In this document: positions 10,625 to 20,062 of the stretch, one piece after another | How the letters are laid out: each line of letters starts with the position of its first letter | Position numbering within the stretch: the first letter of the stretch is position 1 | NCBI GenBank assembly: GCA_032718475.1 | Contig: JAUCBJ010006122.1 | Location: forward strand, 1-36,734 | Length of the DNA: 36,734 bases | Direction of reading: 5' to 3' | From: Nemertoderma westbladi | Lineage: Eukaryota; Xenacoelomorpha; Nemertodermatida; Nemertodermatidae | Made by a program: the position numbers and the translations under genes | The notes under the pieces: model-generated | Database searches by the model: none | What the model was told of the DNA's origin: nothing | Seen by the model: only the letters and a program-made list of their open reading frames with translations

Positions 10625-12217
10625 GTGGGGCGAGCCACGAAGTTGGCGGAGCCTTAGCGAATTGACACTGTTAGGGGGTGGGTCAATTTATGCAAATAGT
10701 TGTCGTCGTTGTCGTCGTCGTCGTCGTTGTCGTCGTTACGATTTTGACATGCTAATAACTTTGTCGGATTTAAAGCTGCCAAGTTGAAAATTTGTAGGTA
10801 TCAATATGAGCAAAAGTTGAGATTTTTGAGAGACTTTCAGACACCATCAGTGCAATGGTCTCCCGCTAGAGGGCCACATGTCTAAACATTAAATGCCCTC
10901 CCATTTCTTTGCTTTTAATCCGTTTAAGCTGAAACTTGGCAGATATGTATTAGACCATTAGCTGTGACTTTCAAAGGAGGCGAATCCATCTGCAGTTCTC
11001 CAGTCTGCCGCTAGAGGGCCAAAGGTCTGAAAGTGAAATCGTTGTCGTCGTTACGATTTTGACATGCTAATAACTTTGTCGGATTTAAAGCTGCCAAATT
11101 GAAAATTTGTAGGTATCAATATGAGCAAAAGTTGAGATTTTTGAGAGACTTTCAGACACCATCAGTGCAATGGTCTCCCGCTAGAGGGCCACATGTCTAA
11201 ACATTAAATGCCCTACCATTTCTTTGCTTTTAATCCGTTTAAGCTGAAACTTGGCAGATATGTATTAGACCATTAGCTGTGACTTTCAAAGGAGGCGAAT
11301 CCATCTGCAGTTCTCCAGTCTGCCGCTAGAGGGCCAAAGGTCTGAAAGTGAAATCGTTGTCGTCGTTACGATTTTGACATGCTAATAACTTTGTCGGATT
11401 TAAAGCTGCCAAGTTGAAAATTTCTAGGTATCAATATGAGCTAAAGTTGAGATTTTTGAGAGACTTTCAGACACCATCAGTGCAATGGTCTCCCGCTAGA
11501 GGGCCACATGTCTAAACATTAAATGCCCTCCCATTTCTTTGCTTTTAATCCGTTTAAGCTGAAACTTGGCAGATATGTATTAGACCATTAGCTGTGACTT
11601 TCAAAGGAGGCGAATCCATCTGCAGTTCTCCAGTCTGCCGCTAGAGGGCCAAATGTCTGAAAGTGAAATCGTTGTCGTCGTTATGATATTGACATGCTTA
11701 TAACTTTGTCGAATTTAAAGCTGCCAAGTTGAAAATTTGTTTTGTTGAAAATCAGTTCAACAGTCACCCGCTATAGGACTACTTTATGCCTGAAAGTGAA
11801 TAGATTCTCCCGTCTCATTGATTTTAATCAGTTTAAGCTGAATCTTGCCATATATTCTGGACCACATGCTGCGTCTTTGTGGGGGGGGGGGGGGGGGGGG
11901 GGGGATTTAATCGGTCTGCCGCTATACGACGAAATTTCTGAAAGTGAGATCCGTCTCTCATTTCGTTATCCGTTATTCAAGATGAAACTTGGCCGATGTA
12001 CGTATGTACTATTCATCCATAGGCTGTGTCTTTGTGGGGCTGGAGACCCTAATCCATCTTCAGTTCTCACTATACCGCTAGAGTCAGAAATGTCTGAATA
12101 GAAATGAAAGAGGTAAAAAGTCATTAGGCGAAATCTGCTTAAAATTTGCTAATACAGTAATACTTTCGAATTAGTACTTAAATTAAATTTAAGTCACGTG
12201 CTGCGCGAAGGCCCCAC
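10625..12217. mobile_element. 1.6-kb element inserted in LINE C, carrying a satellite array
   Basis: The sequence interrupts one LINE reading frame: IQHTT just above 12217 and IQQEYRKL just below 10625 belong together. Both ends carry GTGGGGC pointing inward (10625-10631 and 12211-12217), and a degenerate 9-bp direct repeat (7 of 9 matching, ACAACACGA versus ACAATACAA on the minus strand) may be the target duplication. There is no transposase frame. The interior is almost wholly a tandem repeat. Likely a non-autonomous DNA transposon; a MULE-like origin is only a guess from G-rich ends and a 9-bp duplication. Confidence 0.6.
10726..12100. repeat. 315-bp tandem satellite, grading into degenerate copies
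   Basis: Units start at 10726, 11041, 11356 and 11671, exactly 315 bp apart. The first three are nearly identical. From 11671 rightwards the copies decay into diverged roughly 155-bp half units. Each 315-bp unit is itself an old dimer: TTTGTCGGATTTAAAGCTGC and TTTTAATCCGTTTAAGCTGA are diverged homologues, as are CCCGCTAGAGGGCC and GCCGCTAGAGGGCC. A (GTC/GTT)n run precedes it at 10699-10738. A 24-G run interrupts the degenerate end at 11881-11904. Confidence 0.92.
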
Positions 12218-12700
12218 TTCGTGTTGTGTTGTGTGTTGTATTCGTCTCCCCTCAGATTTATATAATAACTTCAATACCATGTTTTGTTCAGAACGCATTT
12301 TCCTTTCTAATCGACGCATTTCATGTTTAAGATCCAAACATTCACTGTCATACCACACAGACGAAGTAGCTGTTTTCCATGTTAAGTTGACCCGCTTAGT
12401 TTGCAGTGGGGCAAGGGTATCAGCAATATTTGTCAAATTAGTAATTAACGTGTCAACATATTTGTCAACATCGTTCTCATCATATACCACATTCATATTA
12501 TTTACCATATTTTGGAAAGTATCTATATTTATTGCCTTCCAATTTCTAAATGTTACAACCTTTGATTGTTCTTTATTCACAGTCTGTTTCAAACTCATAT
12601 TAATCATAAAGTGATCAGATATATATTTATTTTCCACATTATGTTTATCTAATAGTTGTTTCCTGTCTAAATCTTCTCTATATCTTCTCTATAATTCTTC
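12218..12700 (-). mobile_element. LINE C, upstream segment (endonuclease-RT linker)
   Basis: The minus-strand frame 12637-12218 has ISDHFMINMSL, typical of the C-terminal end of an AP endonuclease domain, and then VWYDSECLDLKHEMRRLERK, the linker commonly found before the RT in CR1-like LINEs. It is the continuation of the body at 8222-10624, with the 1.6-kb element between. No earlier endonuclease is legible beyond about 12700, so the copy is 5' truncated or eroded. Confidence 0.8.
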
Positions 12701-13632
12701 TACTTACCGGTTCTGACAATTGTTTTACCTTGCTGCCTTGCCCGTATTATTTAACTTATTATTTTAATTACTAAATTAGCGATTTTCAGTCAAGCCCCAG
12801 GCAGCCAGGCCTTTAAAGTATAAAGCATCTACTGATCTAAGCCTAACTGCCTAAGCCATAACAGTACTGCAGTATAATATACCGGTACGTACGAGCCAGG
12901 TTGGAATTCATGCATGAGCGCGCAGGTACGCTTTGTTGTTTTGAGATTACCGCGCACCTGAAATAGGCTCGTCGTGCACCTCATCATAATCCATACAAAA
13001 TCGCGCAGCTCACAGGTTCATGTACGAGTACGACATTTGGTTTGGACTAATTTTAATTTTGGACATCATTCAGTCATTGCAAAATGAAAAGTACAGAAGT
13101 ACAATGATGTCCATTGTGAAGTCGCTCCTGGCTTCTGATAAGTTTTACAATTAAGTCTGCAATTAAGTTTGTAGGCTAAGCTAACTCTGTAGTCCATGTA
13201 GTCTGTAACCAACCATTCCGCCATGCTGCCATGACCTGTGTTAGTAGGTGCAGCATGTCATGTTCTGATGTTAGGTGTTTAGGCCTACTGGTTTAGGTTT
13301 TCAGCTCCAAAGCACCCGACTGCCCGACCCAGTAGGCCTACCGGTCCCAACCCACCCACCGGGCATTAAACCTCAACCTCGAGACCTCGCGCAGTCGTCA
13401 TTACTGCATTATCCAGTTATCAATTATCATGGTAGTTCTGTAGTTGCAGGATTGAACGAAATCGTTGTAGGATTTTTTCAAACCCGGTAGGCCTACCACC
13501 GACCGGACCGCCTACATCATTCGGTATCGAAAATTGATCTTCTTCTTCTTAAAACCGTCTTCGTGCGCCTCTGCGTTGTGCAATTGTAAGCCTGAAATGC
13601 AGGTATCGTACCAGGGTACCGGTACAGTCTGA
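12701..13632. other. Intergenic DNA, no gene seen
   Basis: Contains many palindromic TAGGCCTA and ACCGGT words (near 12880, 13280, 13330, 13490) and short CG-bearing stretches. No conserved frame. The 71-codon frame at 13275-13490 is Pro-rich and looks random. Confidence 0.55.
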
Positions 13633-13855
13633 GGCACTTGTGTCAAATAGGCAATAGGGGACCGTCCTAATCTGCTAATCCTGAAGCTGAAATATCACCT
13701 AAACTGAAGTCACTAGTGACTAGTTGCCCGGTTAGTAAAGGAGCAAGTTACAGATGTGAGTTGAAAGGAACAAAACAATAAACGAAACGAGAGTTAGGAA
13801 TATTGTTATCACCCAGATTACGTGGGTCGAGGGTCCCCTATTTGACACAAGTGCC
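13633..13855. mobile_element. MITE with 20-bp terminal inverted repeats upstream of CCDC86
   Basis: The left end GGCACTTGTGTCAAATAGG and the right end CCTATTTGACACAAGTGCC are perfect inverse complements. AGGGGACC near the left end also pairs with GGTCCCCT near the right end, with a short insertion on the left. The 223-bp element has no coding capacity. Inside, 13738-13790 resembles the dispersed 66-bp module. It ends 107 bp before the CCDC86 start codon, so it may contribute to that promoter. Confidence 0.8.
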
Positions 13856-13962
13856 AAAACAAAATAAGAAGTACTTGTATGTTTACGATGTACTTTAGGA
13901 AGTACTTTTTCCCATTAGGTAGGCCTACAATATAGCATATCCGGGATTACTGATTAGCCAAT

Positions 13963-14343
13963 ATGTCCAACCCAATAAATTTGCTCAGAGAAACTACTTG
14001 TCGTCAACTTCCAGTCCCGCGCGGTAAACCCAAATCTGGTAGAGTCTGGAAACGCACACAGATCGTTCGAGCATCGTCGCATAACTCAACGAAATCTTTA
14101 CACAGATCGTGGGACTCTAAGATGAAGGATAAAAAGGAGAAAGAGTCTATAAAGTTGTTACAGGATGAATTGATAGAAGGGCGGAAGGCGAGAAAACAAG
14201 CGATACGGGAACGGCGAATAAAATCACGTGAACAGCGGGAAGAAAAGGCCCGAAAAGCCGAGATCGTTCAAAACGTTAAAAATCCTGCGAAACTCAGACG
14301 AACTAAGAAAAAACTTTTACGCAAAGTGCAATTAAAAAATTAA
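13963..14343 (+). CDS. CCDC86: CCDC86/Cgr1-family protein, single exon, 126 aa
   Basis: The protein matches the conserved C-terminal core of CCDC86 (cyclon) and yeast Cgr1, nucleolar proteins linked to 60S ribosome biogenesis. Visible family blocks are PRGKPKSGRVWK at residues 19-30, a Trp-containing RSWDSKMKDKKEKE at 48-61, a Lys/Arg/Glu-rich helix at 60-98 likely to form a coiled coil, and KAEIVQNVKNPAKLRRTKKK at 98-117. Length is close to fungal Cgr1 (about 120 aa) and far below human CCDC86 (about 360 aa), so the long acidic N-terminal region is absent. The ATG at 13963 is the natural start and there is no intron. Lysine-rich composition suits a nucleolar protein. A MITE lies immediately upstream. 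No AATAAA follows closely; TATAAA at 14402 is a weak candidate. A shortened retrocopy is possible, but the intact frame argues for a working gene. Confidence 0.85.
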   Translation: MSNPINLLRETTCRQLPVPRGKPKSGRVWKRTQIVRASSHNSTKSLHRSWDSKMKDKKEKESIKLLQDELIEGRKARKQAIRERRIKSREQREEKARKAEIVQNVKNPAKLRRTKKKLLRKVQLKN

Positions 14344-14565
14344 GTTGTGTTATGCGTTGTTCGGGTCTGTCTATTGAACTTTGCAGTTTGCTTTAATATT
14401 ATATAAAACCACCGGCACAGAAAATCTCACAATTTTTTGTCTTGAGACATATTGTCAAAATTTATTGTTAGCACAGTAGACATTTTAGAAATAGGTTCCG
14501 AATTAGTATAGTGACCTAGTGATGGTGACTTACTGAGAGAGGGGGGGGGGGGGGATAATTTTCAA
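14344..14565. other. 3' flank of CCDC86 with a poly-G run
   Basis: Short AT-rich sequence ending in a 14-G run (14541-14554) that abuts the left end of the foldback element. No gene. Confidence 0.5.
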
Positions 14566-15159
14566 GTGGAGTGCCAATTTTTATCCGGATGAGGTCAGTG
14601 GTAAAAAATTCCAGTGAAACAATGACATCTAGAGGTGTTCCAAATCATTTTTATAAAGACCTCCTAAATCACTATCGATCGGAATACCATATCATCTCGA
14701 TACCGGTAACTAATCTCACTTCACTATTTTTGAAGTGGTTTTCCCCCACTAAACCAATGGTTACGGTTCAAATGAGACTATTGTCGATTCGATGCGATAA
14801 GAAAAAAAAATAAGCAAAATATGAATGTATCCCGGCTCCATCCAAAGTAAGCGCTATTATGTCAGATATAGGCATTTCAACAAAAATAAGACGTCCTCTT
14901 AGTTTTGTTGAAATGCCTATATCTGACATAATAGCGCTTACTTTGGATGGAGCCGGATACATTCATATTTTGTGGAATATCTCGAGAAATAATTACTCAA
15001 CAAACGTTTTGAAGGTGTCTACCCCCACTAAATCGCCTCTTACATTACAAGTACCTACCTCTACATGACAATGTTTCACTGAAATTTTTTTACCACTAAT
15101 TATTTATGATATATATATATATTATCATTATCTTCCGGATAACTGGAAGGGCACTCCAC
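14566..15159. mobile_element. Large foldback element with a near-perfect 70-bp hairpin core
   Basis: The outer arms begin GTGGAGTGCC (14566) and end GGCACTCCAC (15159). They pair imperfectly through AGTGGTAAAAAATT, CAGTGAAACAATGACATC and similar blocks. The core is almost perfect: 14815-14885 pairs with 14903-14972 around a 17-nt loop, with a single extra C. A short segment around CCCCCACTAAA occurs on both sides in direct orientation (near 14745 and 15024). Poly-G runs flank both ends (14541-14554 and 15191-15217). Short open frames across the arms are mirror images of each other and not genes. Confidence 0.75.
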
Positions 15160-15190
15160 ATGGGTATTCGTTAAGCACTCGTGGGGGAGT

Positions 15191-15226
15191 GGGGGGGGGG
15201 GGGGGGGGGGGGGGGGGTGGGGGGGC
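15191..15226. repeat. Poly-G tract
   Basis: 27 consecutive G at 15191-15217, then T and seven more G. Long mononucleotide G runs recur at 11881-11904 (24), 14541-14554 (14), 28988-28998 (11) and 32537-32560 (24), with C runs at 2962-2973 and 36469-36479. Confidence 0.95.
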
Positions 15227-15471
15227 ATTGATTACTAGAATGTGCACAACCGCGTGCACAATGTAGTACAGGTATACTTCTGCCAGACCCAGTACCACTT
15301 ATCTTCCTTTCATATACCTCTCTCTTCTGGTAGATATATTTAGTTAATGTTACTTGTTAATATATGCCTGTTTTGGGATTGAATATTCAAATACGAGTCT
15401 TTAACAGCTGTTAATTTGACACATAGTACTAAAGACTATATTTAAAGAGGGATATATAGAATCAACTCTAG

Positions 15472-16842
15472 ATGAAATCGGGTACAATTACGATGACCGC
15501 GCTGAAATCGGACGTCGCAGGTAAAACATCTGTAAAGGCGCCTATAGTGACAGACAGTGGAGCTATCCGATATAATTGCAATAAATGTGGTAAAAAGTTT
15601 ACCGATAAATGTCATTTGAAGAGTCACAAAGAATCAGCTCATGGAGTTATCATATACAATTGCTACGATTGTGGTAAAAAGTTTATCGAGAAGTTCTCTC
15701 TTAAAAGACACATCGATTCAGCCCATAGAGGCATCATTCATAACTGCGCTGATTGTGGTAAAGTGTTCTCACACATGGGAAATCTAAATCTGCACATAGA
15801 ATCAGTGCATAGAGGGATTAGATATAAGTGTAAGGACTGCGACCAAATTTTCATGTACAAGAGAAATCTAAAATGGCACATAGAATCAGTCCACGTAGGA
15901 ATTAGACACAAATGCGATCTCTGTGATAGAATATTCTTGCTGAAAAGAGATCTGAAGAAGCACAATGATTCAGTTCATAAGGGTATCACATATAATTGTG
16001 ATATTTGCGATAAAAAGTTTCGACAAAAAGTACACTTAAAGAGGCACTCAGAGTCAATTCATAAAGGTGTCAGGTATAACTGCGATCATTGTGATAAGAT
16101 GTTCACAGAAAAGGGTCATCTAAAGACGCATATCGAATCAGTTCATGAAAATATTAGATATAACTGCAGCGACTGCGGAAAAATGTTTAGAATTAAAATT
16201 AATCTTAGGGAGCACATAGATACAGTCCATAGAGGCATTATTCATAACTGCGATGAATGCGGTAAAGTGTTCTCGAAGAAAGGAAATCTAAATCAGCACA
16301 TGCAATCAGCACATAAAGGCATTCGATATAAATGTGAGGATTGCGACCAAATGTTCACTTACAAGAGAAATCTAAAGACACACAAAGAATCAGTCCACGT
16401 TGGCATTAGATACAATTGCTATGATTGCGATAAAATATTCTTGCAAAAACACGATTTGAAGAAGCACATTGATTCTATTCATAAGGGCATCACATATACT
16501 TGTTATATTTGTGACAAAATTTTTCGACAAAAAGTTCATTTAAAGAGGCACTCAGAATCAATTCATAAAGGTATCAGGTACAACTGCGATGATTGTGATA
16601 AGATATTCACAGAAAAATCTCATCTAAAGACGCATATCGAATCAGTTCATAGCGATGTGATGTATAATTGCAATGGTTGTGATAAAACATTCGCATATAA
16701 AGGTTATCTAAAGAAGCACATAAAAACCGCTCATTCTGGTTTCAGATGTAATTCCTCCGACTGCGAGCAAATACTGCCATCGAAGAGGGAACTAAATCGC
16801 CACAAAAACTCGGCCCATAAACCTATCAGACCTAACAAATAG
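15472..16842 (+). CDS. C2H2 zinc-finger protein with 15 fingers, single exon, 456 aa
   Basis: After about 35 residues of N-terminal sequence, fingers repeat every 28 residues to the end. Each is C-x2-C-x12-H-x4-H with the hydrophobic Phe and Leu in place. The linker after each finger is of the type HKGIRYNC rather than the canonical TGEKPY, which usually implies weaker or different DNA binding. Finger 15 is degenerate (C-x4-C and Leu for Phe). There is no KRAB, ZAD or BTB domain. Fingers 2-7 and 8-13 are two copies of one six-finger block: for example FRQKVHLKRHSESIHKG is in fingers 6 and 12, and KGNLN in 3 and 9. The ATG at 15472 follows a short AT-rich leader. AATAAA at 16897-16902 fits a short 3' UTR. 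Probably a nuclear DNA-binding regulator; the target cannot be deduced. An upstream exon cannot be excluded. Confidence 0.9.
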   Translation: MKSGTITMTALKSDVAGKTSVKAPIVTDSGAIRYNCNKCGKKFTDKCHLKSHKESAHGVIIYNCYDCGKKFIEKFSLKRHIDSAHRGIIHNCADCGKVFSHMGNLNLHIESVHRGIRYKCKDCDQIFMYKRNLKWHIESVHVGIRHKCDLCDRIFLLKRDLKKHNDSVHKGITYNCDICDKKFRQKVHLKRHSESIHKGVRYNCDHCDKMFTEKGHLKTHIESVHENIRYNCSDCGKMFRIKINLREHIDTVHRGIIHNCDECGKVFSKKGNLNQHMQSAHKGIRYKCEDCDQMFTYKRNLKTHKESVHVGIRYNCYDCDKIFLQKHDLKKHIDSIHKGITYTCYICDKIFRQKVHLKRHSESIHKGIRYNCDDCDKIFTEKSHLKTHIESVHSDVMYNCNGCDKTFAYKGYLKKHIKTAHSGFRCNSSDCEQILPSKRELNRHKNSAHKPIRPNK

Positions 16843-17187
16843 GCCCCCAAACTTCGTGAGATTAATATATTAATTATAATTTATCATAGTTATACTAATA
16901 AACTATACTATAAATACTAACTATACTATATATATATATACTACTATATAACTATAAATATAATTGACCACATAATTAAAAATGGACATCCCTGTTCCCT
17001 GTATTATTAATATATTTGTTACATATGTATATTGTATATCAGATCGTGGGGCAAATTGATCACAAGTGAAATAAAGTCTGGTTTATTGTTTTGGTTAGAA
17101 AACACTGCATCTGGAACCTATTTCTATCCCATAATGTTTTAAATTAAATTAGTTGTTTGTTTTTTGCGGTCTTTTGCGCCAGCCATT
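16843..17187. other. AT-rich spacer with TA repeat
   Basis: Holds the 3' end of the zinc-finger gene, a (TA)n stretch near 16925-16945 and a partial minus-orientation copy of the dispersed module at 17081-17130. No gene. Confidence 0.5.
16897..16902 (+). promoter_or_regulatory. Candidate polyadenylation signal of the zinc-finger gene
   Basis: AATAAA lies 55 bases after the stop codon at 16842. A second AATAAA occurs near 17070. Confidence 0.5.
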
Positions 17188-17678
17188 GATTTCTGTTACC
17201 TGGCATCATAGTTCCGGAACTCAGGTGAGGACCATCGAATACGTAAGGGAAAGGCTGAATGGGTTTTCCAGGATTTGGAAGTCACACAGAATTGTTCGGC
17301 AACTTAAGGTCCAATTATTTAGAGCAGCAGTAGTTCCAGTACTCCTCTATGGGAGTCCAACTCCTGGCCTCCTGGGCTCTAACTGCTGAGGACACCAAAT
17401 CTCTGGATGGCACATTCACAACAATGCTACGTCGGGTTCATTGTGTCAAGTACAATGCACACATCTCCAACCAGACACTATATAACATTGGAGGTGTCTC
17501 ATTGGTTCCCCCAAGCTTGACACTAGAACAAAGCCGCCTCCGCTTTGCAGGATATTGTTTTCGCCGTGAGGACCAGCCTGTGCAAAATCTTGTGCTTTGG
17601 CAGCCCCATGGAGAAAATAGGCATGGGGGACAGCCCGTGACTTTTGTGAAAGTTCTCGCGAAAAGTCATGGAGGATAG
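17188..17678 (+). mobile_element. LINE A copy 2, body segment (5' truncated)
   Basis: Closely matches 6170-6680: RLSRIWK-like start, LFRAAVVPVLLYGSP, TAEDTKSLDGTFT, RRVHCVKYNAHISNQTLYNI and FAGYCFRREDQPV. It has a frameshift near 17365 and more drift than copy 1. It breaks off inside the C-terminal coding region at GAGGATAG (17671-17678), where a DNA transposon inserted, and resumes at 19937. Confidence 0.88.
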
Positions 17679-19936
17679 CAAGGATGTTATTACGTTACGT
17701 TACGGTATCTTTTCTGGAAGCTCAATATCTTTTCCGTAACGTAAACTGTAACGTAATAGCTTTTTCAATACCGTAATGTAATTTTACTGTATATTTTTCC
17801 GTAAACCGTAACGTAATAGCGTAATATTTGTTTAAGCTACCAAGCAATCATTTTGACAAAAAAGTAAATCTTTCAACAAAAAACTTTCACTTTCACTTGC
17901 ACGTTCTAGCTAATTCAATATAAAGTTAATTGCTTTAATAGGTTTTGTTTGTCTGTACACGGTCTTCTTATAGCCAGCTTACTGGTATCTCCAGTTATTT
18001 AAGTCATCCTATCAATATTGCCAAAAGCTAATTCTACGCGCACTTCTTCAGTATAGGCGGCTAATTAACAAGCATTGAGTATAAGTAGGCTAAAGATGAA
18101 AACATAGAATTGCACCATGACCGGGAAATTCAAATTTAGTTATTCAGTAATTGAAACCCTAAATAAAAGTGTCTTAAACCCAAAACCTACCTAGAACCCC
18201 CTTTCCAACCCTAATTGGAACACTAAAATCACAATATTAGTACAGCATTTTGGGATCGAAGGGTCCAAAATGGCAGAAAGTTGATTTCGGTTTTGCTACA
18301 ATAATTCTGGAATTCTGCGCATTTATTTACATTTTATAACAAAAAAATAATTCTTTCAAGCTCAACCATAACGCGCAGCCCGAGTACAAATAACAAACTT
18401 AAGTTAACGGTAAAATAATAACAACAGCACATAACGGACGAGAGAGAAATAATAACCAACTGGTAAATTACTTACATTAAACGAGAAAACTGCAATATTT
18501 GACCGGGTGCACAAATTTAAACACAAAACAACATAAACTACATAATCTAAACTATAATCAACGCAGTATGCTGTAATGGTATAGATCATAGATTGACAGG
18601 ACAGGTTACATGGTAGGCCTACCTACAGGGCTACCGCTGCTACCGGTACGTCTTATAATTTATGACAACCTATTACAACCAAAGATTACTGAAAACTTCA
18701 TTAAGACTTCATTAAGTAAATAGATTAAGTAATAACTTTGATTTTGAAATGGTAATTTTGAATGTGCCCTCTTAGAGTGAGGTACGAAAAAAACAAGTAG
18801 TGGAAGTATGATAATGAAAAATCCCCACAAAAGCAAGTTTATTTTATAACCATATAGGTTTTAGGGATGCCGATGACACTGAAATATATCGTAAATTGTT
18901 GATTATGGCAATTTTGGATGTGTCAATGTGCGGCACGAAAAATACAAGTAGAACAAATTTCATTATCAAAAATCATTACCGAATCAACTTGATTTTTAGC
19001 CATCATGGGTTTTCTGGGGAGCTGATCACGACTATGACACTCAAAAACATCGTATTATCCAACAAATTAGATTTTTGAGGTTTTGAAATTTTTTGCTACT
19101 TGTACTTTTCGTCTTGGGCGACCAAAATAGCACAAAAAATTATGGTTGCATGGTCAGAAAATATTTTTAACAAGTTTTATCGTGATCGGCGTCCTCGAAA
19201 ACCCTTATACAGTACCATCGAAATTGTAATTTTTGAGCCAAGATCTAAAAATTTCTAAACTTTCGGAACAGAAACTGTAGTATCAATGGATAGCCTTGGA
19301 TTGCGACCATCTGACCATAAAATCAACCTTTGAGTATGTCTTTGAACAATGTACTTCAAGTTGGCGAGTCATAAACTTCAACTGACTCTGGTGTTTCGAA
19401 TTCCCAGAGTCGACGACCTTCCAAATAAATTTGCAGGCCTTCTGGAGACTGGAGGTACCCTATAGCGGCGACCATAGCTATTGCAACCAACGGAACAGTT
19501 GGTTATCCTAGGTATGTATGGTAGTCCTTGATTACAACACAAGCCAAGCCGTTCTACCAAGGCTGACTGGAATACCCTCAGTACCGGTACCGTGGGCCTT
19601 GGTTCTACACAGGAATACAGAATAGTGATCAATAAAGCGGGAAATTTAAAGTTATTTTTATGTTAAGTTAATTTTCTATTTCAAAACATTGAAACTATAA
19701 TTTTCCGATTTTTAGACTAAAATAGGATGAAACTTTAAATATCTCTTTGTGGTCCTACGGCAATCTGTACCGGTTATTACGTTACGGTATTTTCGGCAAT
19801 ACGAAATTACTTTTATCGGAATACAGTAACTTAAATAATTTGGAAATTATTCCGTAATGTAATATCGTAACGTAAAAAGTTCAGCTTTTCAACCGCAACG
19901 TAACGTAATACCGTAACGTAACGTAAAACATCCTTG
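17679..19936. mobile_element. hAT-like non-autonomous DNA transposon, 2,258 bp
   Basis: The ends are inverse complements: CAAGGATGTT at the left and AACATCCTTG at the right, followed inward by multiple ACGTTACGTTACGG-type subterminal repeats on both sides (17689-17830 and 19770-19925). The 8-bp flanks GAGGATAG (17671-17678) and GATGCTAG (19937-19944) match at 6 of 8 and sit exactly where the LINE A sequence is interrupted. CA(A/G)GG termini with an 8-bp duplication are typical of hAT elements. The interior has no transposase and only short random frames, so it needs an enzyme from elsewhere. A GC-richer block at 19375-19625 could be captured sequence, but I cannot identify it. Confidence 0.8.
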
Positions 19937-20062
19937 GATGCTAGGGAGTTGTGGCGGTGCAACTTTGTCGATATGCCGGCACAGCATACTTAATGCACGC
20001 TACATTGGGATTGATTTTAATCTCAATATGCAGCTTCAATGCAGCAGGCCGATTATTATAGT
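19937..20062 (+). mobile_element. LINE A copy 2, 3' end
   Basis: Continues the element interrupted at 17678: CTAGGGAGTTGTGGCGGTGC corresponds to the sequence before the stop in copy 1, followed by GCCGGCACAGCAT and a TAG-rich tail near 20058. Confidence 0.85.

Noticed and set aside
14571-15068. Open frames on both strands with near-identical peptides
   Set aside because: Mirror images produced by the foldback stem.
19378-19632. 84-codon minus-strand open frame inside the hAT-like element
   Set aside because: No family resemblance; composition differs from flanks but nothing supports coding.
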